Positions 23,953 through 32,872 of a stretch of DNA of 64,000 nucleotides are shown here, in pieces. The notes under the pieces are model-generated. The model searched no databases. It saw only the letters and a program-made list of their open reading frames with translations, and was not told the origin of the DNA. Origin of the DNA: VAZQ01 sp036557665 (GTDB taxonomy: Bacteria; Pseudomonadota; Alphaproteobacteria; Rhizobiales; Xanthobacteraceae). The translations under genes and the position numbers were made by a program. The stretch lies in contig DATBHG010000017.1 in assembly GCA_036557665.1 (NCBI GenBank), positions 1 through 64,000 of the forward strand, read 5' to 3'. Each line of letters opens with the position of its first letter. Position 1 is the stretch's first letter.

Positions 23953-26160
23953 ATGACCAGTGAAGCCGCTTCAACACGCGCGCGCAGCGTGCCGGGCGCC
24001 GCCGGCCGAAGCGAGCGCGCGGACGACGAGCTCTGCATCGATACCATCCGGACCCTCGCCATCGATGCGGTGCAGAAGGCGAATTCCGGCCATCCGGGAA
24101 CGCCCATGGCGCTCGCACCGGTCGCCTATGTCTTGTGGCAGGAGTTCCTGCGCTACGACCCCGCCGATCCGCTGTGGCCCAACCGCGACCGGTTCGTGCT
24201 CTCAGCCGGACACGCATCGATGCTGCTTTACGGCTTGGTGCATCTCGCGCAAGTGCGGCGCGTGGCGGGGACACGGCTCACCGACGAGCCCGCGGTCACC
24301 CTCGACGACATCAAGCGGTTTCGCCAGCTCGACAGCGTCACGCCGGGGCATCCCGAATACCGCCACACCACCGGCGTCGAGACGACCACGGGCCCGCTGG
24401 GCCAGGGCTGCGGCAACAGCGTCGGCATGGCCATCGCCTCGCGCTGGCTCGCCGCACGTTACAATCGCGCAGACTTGTCGCTGTTCGACTACGACGTCTA
24501 CGCGGTCTGCAGCGATGGCGACCTGATGGAGGGGGTAGGGAGCGAGGCAGCCTCGCTGGCCGGGCATCTCGGTTTGGCCAATCTATGCTGGATCTACGAC
24601 AACAACACCGTGACCATCGAAGGTCACACCGAGCTTGCCTTCAGCGAGGACGTCGAGTCGCGTTTCAAGGGATACGGTTGGAACGTGGTGCGGGTGCGCG
24701 ACGCGAACGACGAGGCGCAAATCCGCGAGGCGTTGACCGCTTTTCGCAGTACCGAGGATCGCCCGACCCTCGTCGTCGTGGACAGCATCATCGGCTACGG
24801 CGCGCCGCACAAGCAGAACACGGCTGCCGCTCACAGCGATGCACTCGGCGAGGAGGAGGTGCGGCTGGCGAAGCGGTCGTACGGATGGCCGCAGGACGCA
24901 CAATTCCTCGTGCCGGATGAAGTGTACGGTCGTTTCAGGACCGGCATTGGCGAGCGCGGCCGCGCGCTGAGCCGGGACTGGGAGACGAAGCTCGAGCAAT
25001 ACCGCCGGCGAGATCGAGACCTGGCGATGGAGATCGATCAATTTTTGTCGGGCACCCTGCCCGATGGTTGGGATCGCGAGCTCCCGAGCTTCGCCGCGAG
25101 CGAGAAGGGGATGGCCACCCGGGATGCGTCCGGCAAGGCGCTCAATGCGATCGCGCAACGCGTTCCCTGGCTTCTCGGCGGCGCGGCCGACCTGGCGCCG
25201 TCTACGAAGACGCTCTTGTCGTTCGAGGGCGCGGGGAGCTTCGAGCCGGGTCAGGCGGGTGGAAGGAACCTGCATTTCGGCGTGCGCGAGCACGCCATGG
25301 GCGCCGTGGTGAGCGGGCTCGTGCTTTGCCATCTGCGCGCATTCGGGGCCACCTTCCTCATCTTCAGCGATTACATGCGTCCGTCCATGCGGCTCGCCGC
25401 ACTGATGCGCCTCCCGGTGCTCTACGTGTTCACCCACGACTCCATCGGGCTCGGCGAGGATGGGCCGACGCATCAGCCGATCGAGCAGCTCGCTGCGCTG
25501 CGTGCCATCCCGCACATGCTCGTGCTGCGGCCCGCCGATGCCAACGAGGTGCGCGAGGCCTATCGGGTCATCATGGGGCTCACGAGCCGGCCCGCGTCCT
25601 TGGTCTTGAGCCGGCAGGCATTGCCCGTGCTCGACCGCAGCCGCTATGCGCCCGCCTCCGGGCTCGCGCGCGGCGCCTACGTGTTGGCCGATGCCGGCAA
25701 CGGCGAGCCGCAGGTCATCCTCATCGGCACCGGGAGCGAGGTTGCGCTCTGCGTGCAAGCCTATGAGCAGCTGCAACGGGAAGGCATTGCCGCGCGCGTG
25801 GTCAGCATGCCTTCCTGGGAATTGTACGAGCAGCAGGACGGGTCCTACCGCGCAAGCGTATTGCCGCCGCACATCGGCGCCCGCGTCACGGTGGAGCAGG
25901 CGGCGCCGCTCGGATGGGATCGCTATGCCGGCCCGTCCGGCACGATTATCGCCATGCACGAGTTCGGAGCGTCCGCTCCGCTCAAGGATCTCCTGAGGAA
26001 ATTCGGCTTCACGCCGGAAGCGGTGGTGGAGGCGGCCAAGTCGCAGATCGCCAAGTCGCAGATCGCCAACGCGAAAATTGCCAAGTCGAAAATTGCCAAG
26101 TCGAAAATTGCCAAGTCGAAAAGCGCCAAGGCGCGAACCACAGGAGCGCGGCGGGCATGA
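23953..26160 (+). CDS. tkt: Transketolase
   Basis: 735 residues. It transfers two-carbon ketol units in the pentose phosphate and Calvin cycles, using ThDP. Visible blocks: ANSGHPGTPMALAP (N-terminal histidine), TTGPLGQGCGNSVGMA, GDLMEGVGSEAASLAGHLGL to YDNNTVTIEG (cofactor-binding GDG-like motif), HDSIGLGEDGPTHQPIE (pyrimidine-domain) and the C-terminal domain. GGAG precedes the ATG. The last 42 residues carry a lysine-rich five-residue repeat not typical of the enzyme. The stop overlaps the transaldolase ATG, making this the first gene of a tkt-tal-zwf-pgl operon. Confidence 0.95.
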   Translation: MTSEAASTRARSVPGAAGRSERADDELCIDTIRTLAIDAVQKANSGHPGTPMALAPVAYVLWQEFLRYDPADPLWPNRDRFVLSAGHASMLLYGLVHLAQVRRVAGTRLTDEPAVTLDDIKRFRQLDSVTPGHPEYRHTTGVETTTGPLGQGCGNSVGMAIASRWLAARYNRADLSLFDYDVYAVCSDGDLMEGVGSEAASLAGHLGLANLCWIYDNNTVTIEGHTELAFSEDVESRFKGYGWNVVRVRDANDEAQIREALTAFRSTEDRPTLVVVDSIIGYGAPHKQNTAAAHSDALGEEEVRLAKRSYGWPQDAQFLVPDEVYGRFRTGIGERGRALSRDWETKLEQYRRRDRDLAMEIDQFLSGTLPDGWDRELPSFAASEKGMATRDASGKALNAIAQRVPWLLGGAADLAPSTKTLLSFEGAGSFEPGQAGGRNLHFGVREHAMGAVVSGLVLCHLRAFGATFLIFSDYMRPSMRLAALMRLPVLYVFTHDSIGLGEDGPTHQPIEQLAALRAIPHMLVLRPADANEVREAYRVIMGLTSRPASLVLSRQALPVLDRSRYAPASGLARGAYVLADAGNGEPQVILIGTGSEVALCVQAYEQLQREGIAARVVSMPSWELYEQQDGSYRASVLPPHIGARVTVEQAAPLGWDRYAGPSGTIIAMHEFGASAPLKDLLRKFGFTPEAVVEAAKSQIAKSQIANAKIAKSKIAKSKIAKSKSAKARTTGARRA
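26035..26139 (+). repeat. Seven 15-bp tandem repeats at the 3' end of tkt
   Basis: Units beginning GCC AAG TCG encode AKSQI, AKSQI, ANAKI, AKSKI, AKSKI, AKSKS and AKART, in frame at the transketolase C-terminus. Units four and five are identical at DNA level, so unit number is likely to vary between strains. Confidence 0.9.
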
Positions 26161-27314
26161 ATCGGGTAAAGGCGCTGCAGGATCACGGCCAGTCGGTCTG
26201 GCTCGACTTTCTCGCGCGAAGCTTCATCGCGGACGGCGGCTTGCGGAGGCTCGTGGAGGAAGACGGCGTGCAGGGGGTAACCTCCAACCCGTCCATCTTC
26301 GAGAAGGCGATCGGTGATTCCGCCGACTACGACGATGCGATCAGCGCCGCCTTGAAGGCGCGCGACCGCCCGGTCGCCGAGCTCTACGAATGTCTCGCCG
26401 TGGAGGACATCAAGCGCGCGGCCGATGTCCTTCGTTCGGTATTCGATGCGAGACATGGAGCCGATGGGTTCGTGAGCATCGAAGTATCGCCGTATCTGGC
26501 TGTGGATACGAAGCGCAGCATCGGCGAGGCGCGCCGGCTCTGGCGCGAGGTCGATCGCAAGAACCTGATGGTGAAGATTCCGGCCACCCCCGAAGGCTTG
26601 CCGGCCATCCGGGCGCTCACCGCCGAAGGGATCAACGTCAACATCACGCTTTTGTTTTCCCAGGAGGTCTACGAGCAGGTCGTGGAGGCCTACCTCGGCG
26701 GCCTCGAGAGCTACGCCGGCAACGGTCGCGATCTTTCCCATATCGCGAGCGTGGCGAGCTTTTTCGTGAGCCGCATCGATACTGCCGCGGACAAACTGCT
26801 CGACGAGAGGATCGCGCAGGCGAACGATCCCGACGAAAAGACGCGCCTCACCGCTTTGAAGGGCAAGGTCGCGGTCGCCAACGCGAAGCTCGCTTACCGG
26901 CGCTACAAGCGGTTGTTTGCCGGCGAGCGCTGGAACGCCCTGCGGGCCAAAGGGGCGAAGCCGCAGCGCCTGCTGTGGGCAAGCACCGGGACCAAGAACA
27001 AGGCTTACAGCGATGTGCTGTATGTGGAGGAGCTGATCGGACCGGACACGGTCAACACCATGCCGCCGGCTACGCTCGATGCCTTTCGCGACCATGGCAG
27101 GGTGAGCGATACTCTGGAGCGGAATATCGAGGAGGCAGAACGCGTCTTGCGCGATCTCGATCGCGCGGGCATCTCGCTCGATGCGGTCACCCGGCGGCTG
27201 GTCGAGGAAGGCGTGCAACTCTTTGCCGACGCGAGCGACAAGCTGCTGGCTGCCGTAGCGGGAAAGCGCGCCTCATTTCTGGGCGAGCGGCGCGTCGGGG
27301 CGGGACGGGGATGA
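26157..27314 (+). CDS. tal: Transaldolase
   Basis: 385 residues from ATG 26157, which overlaps the tkt stop by three bases (ATGA) with AGGAG upstream. Conserved blocks: GVQGVTSNPSIFEKAI at about 39-54, VMVKIPATPEG-like NLMVKIPATPEGLPAI with the Schiff-base lysine at about 141, INVNITLLFSQ and LLWASTGTKNKAYSD. The length fits the longer TIGR00876 class. Converts sedoheptulose 7-phosphate plus glyceraldehyde 3-phosphate to erythrose 4-phosphate plus fructose 6-phosphate. Confidence 0.95.
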   Translation: MNRVKALQDHGQSVWLDFLARSFIADGGLRRLVEEDGVQGVTSNPSIFEKAIGDSADYDDAISAALKARDRPVAELYECLAVEDIKRAADVLRSVFDARHGADGFVSIEVSPYLAVDTKRSIGEARRLWREVDRKNLMVKIPATPEGLPAIRALTAEGINVNITLLFSQEVYEQVVEAYLGGLESYAGNGRDLSHIASVASFFVSRIDTAADKLLDERIAQANDPDEKTRLTALKGKVAVANAKLAYRRYKRLFAGERWNALRAKGAKPQRLLWASTGTKNKAYSDVLYVEELIGPDTVNTMPPATLDAFRDHGRVSDTLERNIEEAERVLRDLDRAGISLDAVTRRLVEEGVQLFADASDKLLAAVAGKRASFLGERRVGAGRG

Positions 27315-28858
27315 TGGCGCCCGCACCGCAGTCTTCCTCGGTGCGGCGGCCGGATCCGTGCACGTTTGTCATCTTTGGCGCATCGGGCGATCTGACCCAC
27401 AGATTGCTCGTTCCCGCGCTGTACAATCTTGCGGTCGGCGGCTTGCTGCCTTCGGAGCTCGCAATCATCGGCGTCGGGCGAACGAAGCTCTCGGCGGAAG
27501 CTTTCCGCGGCGGTCTGGAAAAGGGGCTGCGCCGGTTCGCGACGCGCGAGCTCGAGGCGGGCGTCGTGCGGCGGCTGCTCGCCTGCGTTTCCTACCTCGA
27601 TGGCGGAGCCGAGGAGCCGCAAACCTACGAGAGATTGCAGCAGGAGCTCGGGCGGATCGAGGCAACGCAGCAGCTGCCGGGCAATCGCCTGTTCTACCTG
27701 GCCACGCCACCTTCCGCCTTCGAGCCGATCGCGCGCCGGCTCGGTCAGACCGGACTTGCCCACGAGGGCAACGGCGCCTGGCGGCGCGTGATCATCGAGA
27801 AACCATTCGGCACCGATCTCGCTTCCGCGCAGGAGCTCAATCGCAAGCTGCTGGAAGTCCTGCAAGAGGATCAGATCTATCGCATCGACCATTATCTCGG
27901 AAAGGAAACAGTTCAGAACATTCTGGCGCTGCGGTTCGCCAACGGCCTGTTCGAGCCGATCTGGAATCGCGATCACATCGACCACGTGCAGATTACCGTG
28001 GCCGAGGACATCGGGGTCGGGCACCGTGGCCGTTTCTACGATGCGACCGGGGCCTTGCGCGACATGGTGCCGAACCATCTGTTTCAGCTGCTTTCGCTCG
28101 TGGCGATGGAGCCGCCGGCGCGCTTCGAGGCAGGCGCGGTGCGCGCCGAGAAGGCGGAGTTGCTCGACGCCACCCAGGTGCAGAGCGAGGCGGACGCCGT
28201 TCGCAATTCGGTGCGCGCGCAGTATCAGGCGGGCTTCGCCGCCAATCGGGCAATCGAGGATTATCGCAGGACCAAGGACGTCGCCCCGACCAGCGCGACC
28301 GAGACCTATGTTGCCCTCAAGCTGATGATCGACAATTGGCGCTGGGCGGGGGTGCCGTTTTATCTGCGCACCGGCAAGGCGCTGCGCGCGCGCCTGACCG
28401 AGATCGCCATCAAATTCAAGCAGGCGCCGTTTGCGATGTTTCGCGATACTCCGATCGATCGCCTGGCACAGAACTTCCTTGTGCTCGGCATTGCGCCGAG
28501 CGAATGCATCAGCTTGAAATTCAATGCCAAGGTGCCCGGTCCTTCCATCGCCCTCACGGGAGTCGGAATGACCTTCAAATACGCGGACTATTTCGATGCC
28601 GCGCCGAGCACCGGCTACGAGACGCTGCTGTACGACTGCATGATCGGCGATGCGATCCTGTTTCAGCGCGCCGACGGGATCGAAGCGGGCTGGCGCGTGG
28701 TGCAGCCGTTCCTCGATGCATGGCGCAATGGCGGCGGGGAGCGGCTCGCGACCTACAAGGCCGGCAGTGAGGGTCCGCCCGAAGCCGATGAGCTCCTGGC
28801 GCGCGATGGACGGCGCTGGCGGCCGATCGAAGCGGGGGAAAAGGGTGCCTGCGCGTAA
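27311..28858 (+). CDS. zwf: Glucose-6-phosphate 1-dehydrogenase
   Basis: 515 residues. ATG 27311 overlaps the tal stop (ATGATG). The NADP fold is FVIFGASGDLTHRLLVPALY at about residues 19-38; the active-site motif RIDHYLGKETVQN sits near residues 190-202; EKPFGTDLASA lies upstream of it. First committed step of the oxidative pentose phosphate and Entner-Doudoroff routes, making 6-phosphogluconolactone for the next gene product. Confidence 0.96.
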   Translation: MMAPAPQSSSVRRPDPCTFVIFGASGDLTHRLLVPALYNLAVGGLLPSELAIIGVGRTKLSAEAFRGGLEKGLRRFATRELEAGVVRRLLACVSYLDGGAEEPQTYERLQQELGRIEATQQLPGNRLFYLATPPSAFEPIARRLGQTGLAHEGNGAWRRVIIEKPFGTDLASAQELNRKLLEVLQEDQIYRIDHYLGKETVQNILALRFANGLFEPIWNRDHIDHVQITVAEDIGVGHRGRFYDATGALRDMVPNHLFQLLSLVAMEPPARFEAGAVRAEKAELLDATQVQSEADAVRNSVRAQYQAGFAANRAIEDYRRTKDVAPTSATETYVALKLMIDNWRWAGVPFYLRTGKALRARLTEIAIKFKQAPFAMFRDTPIDRLAQNFLVLGIAPSECISLKFNAKVPGPSIALTGVGMTFKYADYFDAAPSTGYETLLYDCMIGDAILFQRADGIEAGWRVVQPFLDAWRNGGGERLATYKAGSEGPPEADELLARDGRRWRPIEAGEKGACA

Positions 28859-29591
28859 GCCGCTACTCATCGTCGCCGACGACGCGGAGGCATTGGCGCA
28901 AGCCGCCGCGCAGCGGCTCGTCGAGCGTATTGCCCGGGCGCCGAGCCGGGCCGCGATCTGTCTGACCGGCGGCTCCACTCCGGAGCCGCTTTACGAGCTG
29001 CTCGCGAGGGAGCCTTACCGCAGCAGGGTGCCCTGGCAGCGAACCCATTGGTTCATGGGCGACGATCGCTTCGTGCCCTCCGGGGATCCGCTGAGCAACA
29101 TGGGAATGGCGCGGCGCGTGTTTCTCGATCGCGTCGAGGCTCCGCACGAGAACGTGCATGCGATCCCGACGATGGAGGCAAGCCCTGAGATCGCTGCGCG
29201 TCATTACCAAGCCGAGCTCGAGCGGTTTTATGGCGGTGACCGGCTGGACCCGGCGCGGCCGCTGTTCGATCTGGTGCTCATGGGCGTTGGGCCGGACGGG
29301 CATACCGCCTCGCTCTTCCCGGGAAGCCCGGCACTCCATGAGAAAGAACGTTGGGTCGTGGGTGTGGACAAGGCCGGCTGTGAGCCGTTCGTCCCGCGGG
29401 TCACCCTGACGTTTCCCGCTCTGGCATCGACCGGGGAGATGCTGTTTCTGATAAGCGGGGAGGAAAAACGCGATGTGCTTGCCCGCGTGCTTGCGGGCGA
29501 GGATCTCCCCGCGGGCCGCGCCCGCTCGGACGGCGGCCAGGTATGGCTGCTCGACCGCGCCGCGGCGCCGCCGGGATATCCGACAATGTGA
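28845..29591 (+). CDS. pgl: 6-phosphogluconolactonase
   Basis: 248 residues from a GTG at 28845, supported by a GGGGGAA stretch just upstream and by the 14-base overlap with zwf. Family blocks: CLTGGSTPEPLYELLA, WFMGDDRFVPSGDPLSNMGMA, LVLMGVGPDGHTASLFPGSPAL. Hydrolyses the lactone made by Zwf. It closes the operon; edd, gnd and pgi are not in the window. Confidence 0.93.
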   Translation: MPARKPLLIVADDAEALAQAAAQRLVERIARAPSRAAICLTGGSTPEPLYELLAREPYRSRVPWQRTHWFMGDDRFVPSGDPLSNMGMARRVFLDRVEAPHENVHAIPTMEASPEIAARHYQAELERFYGGDRLDPARPLFDLVLMGVGPDGHTASLFPGSPALHEKERWVVGVDKAGCEPFVPRVTLTFPALASTGEMLFLISGEEKRDVLARVLAGEDLPAGRARSDGGQVWLLDRAAAPPGYPTM

Positions 29592-29699
29592 CCGCTTTGT
29601 GTCGGATAGCGCACAAGCCATTGCAGAACAAAATCGATTCAGGCTCGAACTTGCGCGCGGTCGCCCGCGTTGTTTCCGGGTACCTGCGGGGAAAGCGCC

Positions 29700-29957
29700 A
29701 TGCACTCCGATCTCGATCTCGACCTCATCTTTCCCATTCGCGATGTTCCGTCGGCCGAGCTCATGAGGGTGAAAGCTGCCTGCCTGCGCAATGCGGGCGT
29801 CATCGATGCTCACCAGAAAAAGATCGTCGACCAGCGCGCGCAAGAATTCCTGAAGAGGAAGCTCGGGCGCGAGGGGAATGAGGGATGCACCCGATTGGGC
29901 GCAGCATTCGTCCTGCCCAGGAAGCGTCACCGGCGCGGACTGCGCAGCGCGGCGTGA
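29700..29957 (+). CDS. Small protein of unknown function
   Basis: 85 residues from ATG 29700 with GGGGA seven bases upstream. The first half is acidic and regular (MHSDLDLDLIFPIRDV, then VIDAHQKKIVDQRAQEFLKRKLG, a likely helix). The tail is arginine-rich. No family recognised. It lies 108 bases after pgl and could be co-transcribed. Confidence 0.5.
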   Translation: MHSDLDLDLIFPIRDVPSAELMRVKAACLRNAGVIDAHQKKIVDQRAQEFLKRKLGREGNEGCTRLGAAFVLPRKRHRRGLRSAA

Positions 29958-29987
29958 TCGACAATACAGGCTTCGCGGCGGCCAGGC

Positions 29988-30866
29988 TCAGTGCGGCGGA
30001 AAGGCCTGCGGCGAGGGTCTGGCCTGTTGCTGTCCGCTACGCCGCTGGGGCGCGGCCGGCTTGGCCGGTGTCGGTGAAGGCGCGTCCGCGGCGGGCGATG
30101 TTTCAGCAGGGGGCGCCGCGGCGATCACCGGGTTTTTGCAATCGGTAAGCCACACATCGTAGATGGGGTGCTCGACCCCGTGCAGTCCCGGGCTTGCGGC
30201 GAACATCCAGCCGCTGAAGATGCGCTTGACCTCCCCTTGCAGAGTGACCTCGGCCACCTCGATGAAGGCATCGGTATTGGACTTCTCCGTGGGCGGTCGC
30301 GTGTAGCAGACCCGCGGCGTCACCTGCAGCGCCCCGAACTGCACCGTCTCCCCGATCGCCGCGTCGAAATTGATGATGCGGCCCGTGATCTTGTCCAATC
30401 CGGAGAATACCGCGCCCTTGTTCTCGATCTTTTGCGCCGGAGGCTCCGTAATGACCTCATCGCCCGGCTGCGGCGAAGTGTCGGCCGGTTGCTGCGTGCC
30501 GCGCGGCAGCTGCTGCTGGCCCTCCGGTAAGCCTGGAAGCGTGTCGACCGAGGCGGTAGTGCCGCCGGGCGGCGGCGCCAGCGGCGCGGACGAAACCCCC
30601 GCGGGAGGCCGTCTCGGGACATTGGTCTCGTTGGGATATGGCTGCGGTTGGTAACCCTGGTCGGAACGCAGATCCTGGTACTGCGGATAGCTCGACGCCG
30701 GCGCCTGCGGGCGGGCGGCCGGCACGGTCGAAGGCGGACGCGGCGGCTGACCGAACAAGGCCTCGAAAGGATTGAAGAACTGCGCCGTTGCCGGAGCGCT
30801 GGCGGCAAAGGCCGCGCCGGTAACGAGCGCAGCGCCGACGCAAGAAGAACGAAGCGACCAGGCCAT
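29988..30866 (-). CDS. DUF2155 domain-containing exported protein
   Basis: 292 residues. A signal peptide (cleavage near ATA-QF, residue 28) is followed by a proline/glutamine-rich linker to about residue 140. The DUF2155 domain is then NKGAVFSGLDKITGRIINFDAAIG, VCYTRPPTEKSNTDAFIEV and FSGWMFAASPGLHGVEHPIYDVWLTDC. A Pro/Ala-rich tail ends the protein. The family is specific to alphaproteobacteria and is usually found beside the complex I NDUFA12 gene, as here. Function unknown. Confidence 0.9.
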   Translation of the reverse strand: MAWSLRSSCVGAALVTGAAFAASAPATAQFFNPFEALFGQPPRPPSTVPAARPQAPASSYPQYQDLRSDQGYQPQPYPNETNVPRRPPAGVSSAPLAPPPGGTTASVDTLPGLPEGQQQLPRGTQQPADTSPQPGDEVITEPPAQKIENKGAVFSGLDKITGRIINFDAAIGETVQFGALQVTPRVCYTRPPTEKSNTDAFIEVAEVTLQGEVKRIFSGWMFAASPGLHGVEHPIYDVWLTDCKNPVIAAAPPAETSPAADAPSPTPAKPAAPQRRSGQQQARPSPQAFPPH

Positions 30867-31174
30867 CGGCGAGTTCGGTTATCCAATCGACTGCGCCGGC
30901 ATCCCCGCCGGTCTAGATGTGCCCGACTAACACCCGGAATGCGGCGCCCACAGGGCGGGCTCGGGGCATGTCCTTGCCATGTCCCTCATTCCGCGGCGGT
31001 TGCAGGGGGAAGGGTAATTGTCTCAATCTTCGACAAGTCGAGCTTCCGTGACGCATGATCGATTTTTGCGAGCACTTGCACGCACCAGTCTCGTTTCAGA
31101 TAAGGCCGCTTGCGCAGCACCTGCTTCTCAAAATATCTCGTGGTCCTCAACCAGCTCCGGCCCTCGCAAGGCCC
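30867..31174. other. Intergenic region between two genes on the minus strand
   Basis: 308 bases with no supported gene. It should hold the promoter of the DUF2155 gene and the 3' end of the NDUFA12 transcript. No clear terminator hairpin or known motif was recognised. Confidence 0.5.
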
Positions 31175-31585
31175 TCAGCTCTCCGGCGTCCAGGCCTTGT
31201 AATCGCCCGTGGCTTTGGGGCGGCGGCCCTGGGCGAGAATCGAGCCGGCGGGACGGTATGCGCCGGGGGTACCCGTGAGGTTGGGCTGGTGTGGCTTCCA
31301 CCACGGTCGCGGAGTGACGGTCTCCTGCGTTGGCGGGACATCGACGGTGTGATGCAGCCAGCCGTGCCATGACGGCGGCACGGTCGAGGGCTCGGCGATG
31401 CCGTTGTAGATCACCCACCGCCGCTCGAAGCCGAGCACCGCGTCGATCTTGCCTCGCTTGGTCCGGTAGTAGCGGTTGCCAAATTCATCCTCGCCGACGA
31501 GCTCGCCGTAGAGCCAGGTCCACAACTGCGTCCCGAAGGTCTGGCTGTGCCACCAGGTGAAAAAACGCAGGAGAAAGGTCTTCAT
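31175..31585 (-). CDS. NADH:ubiquinone oxidoreductase subunit NDUFA12 homologue
   Basis: 136 residues from ATG 31585. LLRFFTWWHSQTFGTQLWTW, LVGEDEFGNRYYRTK, RRWVIYNGIAEPSTVPPSWHGWLHHTVD and WWKPHQPNLTGTPGAYRP are the NDUFA12/B17.2 blocks. This is a supernumerary complex I subunit that alphaproteobacteria share with mitochondria, peripheral to the hydrophilic arm. The ribosome site is weak. Confidence 0.93.
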   Translation of the reverse strand: MKTFLLRFFTWWHSQTFGTQLWTWLYGELVGEDEFGNRYYRTKRGKIDAVLGFERRWVIYNGIAEPSTVPPSWHGWLHHTVDVPPTQETVTPRPWWKPHQPNLTGTPGAYRPAGSILAQGRRPKATGDYKAWTPES

Positions 31586-31633
31586 GCGCTGGCGCCCTGC
31601 TCTCGAGATGCGCGGTGATGCCACCCTGCATGC

Positions 31634-31710
31634 GCCAAGTCCAGCAGCCAAGTCCGGCACCAAGTCCGGCAGCCAAGTCCGGCAGCCAAGTCCGGCACCA
31701 AGTCCGGCGC
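31634..31710. repeat. Six 12/13-bp tandem repeats
   Basis: The unit GCCAAGTCCGGCA (two copies lack the first G, the first has CCAGCA) occurs six times in a row. It lies in the roughly 210-base gap between the divergent NDUFA12 and kelch genes, so it sits in a promoter region. Slippage repeat or regulator array; not decidable. Confidence 0.85.
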
Positions 31711-31798
31711 AACCACGCGGTGACTCCCCGGTTCAATGGCGCTACAGGATGCCAAAAGCTGTGACGCCTGCGGCTGCGCAGGCCCGAGGGAGATGCAA

Positions 31799-32872
31799 AT
31801 GAAGCCGTTCTCTATCGCCTTGGTTGCCGTGAGCAGTCTTCTGTGCGCTGCCGCCGCATCCGCGCAGGCCCCTCTGCCGACTCCCTCGGCGGCGCATCCC
31901 TGGGTGCAGGGCGCGCCCTTTCCCGAGCCCTCGGAGGAAGTGCTGGGCGCCACTGCAAACGGCAAGCTTTACGTGTTTGCGGGCCTGGCGCCCGGCTGGA
32001 AACCAAAGGGCCTGGTGCTCGAATACGACCCCGCATCCAATCAGTGGACAAGGAAACGGCCGATGCGCGTTGCCGCGCATCACGTCGCCTTTGCAACGCT
32101 GAACAACAAGATCTACGGCTTCGGCGGGTTCACTTATCCCGAGAGCGGCAGTCCCGGTTGGAACCCGACCAACAGCGTATGGGAATACGACCCTTCAGCT
32201 GACGAATGGAAAGAGCTCGCGCCCATGCCCACCAGGCGCGGAGCCGCCGCAGCTGGCGTCGTCAACGGCAAGATCTACGTGACGGGCGGGGTCAATTCGC
32301 TGCCCGGAGTGAGCGAGAACGGAATTCATCCCGCCCGCCCGCAGAATGTGCTCCCCACGGTCGAAGAGTACGACCCCGCTACGAACAACTGGAAAACGCT
32401 GCGCTCGCTGCTGCTTCCCCGCAATCACCACGTCGCGGTCGGCGCGGGGGACAAGCTCTATGTCATCGGCGGGCGAGTGGGGTCGGCTTTCATATCGAGC
32501 GGCAGCAACAATGTGGATCTGGTCGAGATGTACGACCCCTCTTCCGGCCTCTGGTCGGCGCGCGCGCGGATGCCTACGGCGCGCAGCGCCATCGCCGGCG
32601 CACTGTACAACAACCATATTCTGGTCGCCGGGGGCGAGGTGCAGGACCAGCGGTGGCTCGCTGCTTTCAAGGCAGTGGAAGCGTACGACACCACCACCAA
32701 CCAGTGGCAGGCGCTTCCTTCCATGCCGCACCCGCGCCATGGGCTTGCTGCCGGCGTGATCGGCAACCGCTTTTACGCCGTGAGTGGCGACGGCCAGTCC
32801 GCCGGCAACGGCATCGAGCATTCCGCTCTGCCGTACAACGAGATCCTGCAACTCGATCTTGTTCTGAAGTAA
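31799..32872 (+). CDS. Exported kelch-repeat protein
   Basis: 357 residues from ATG 31799 (GAGGG eight bases upstream; ATG 31793 also in frame). A Sec signal (cleavage near ASA-QA, residue 23) is followed by about six kelch blades: KLYVFAGL...LEYDPASNQW, KIYGFGGF...WEYDPSADEW, KIYVTGGV...EEYDPATNNW, KLYVIGGR...EMYDPSSGLW, HILVAGGE...EAYDTTTNQW and RFYAVSGD. A six-bladed periplasmic propeller; binding role or enzyme unknown. It is one of the genes lodged between NDUFA12 and aat. Confidence 0.88.
   Translation: MKPFSIALVAVSSLLCAAAASAQAPLPTPSAAHPWVQGAPFPEPSEEVLGATANGKLYVFAGLAPGWKPKGLVLEYDPASNQWTRKRPMRVAAHHVAFATLNNKIYGFGGFTYPESGSPGWNPTNSVWEYDPSADEWKELAPMPTRRGAAAAGVVNGKIYVTGGVNSLPGVSENGIHPARPQNVLPTVEEYDPATNNWKTLRSLLLPRNHHVAVGAGDKLYVIGGRVGSAFISSGSNNVDLVEMYDPSSGLWSARARMPTARSAIAGALYNNHILVAGGEVQDQRWLAAFKAVEAYDTTTNQWQALPSMPHPRHGLAAGVIGNRFYAVSGDGQSAGNGIEHSALPYNEILQLDLVLK

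Noticed and set aside
27005..28978. A 657-codon minus-strand frame opposite zwf
   Set aside because: It is the mirror of zwf codon bias; the plus strand has unmistakable glucose-6-phosphate dehydrogenase motifs.
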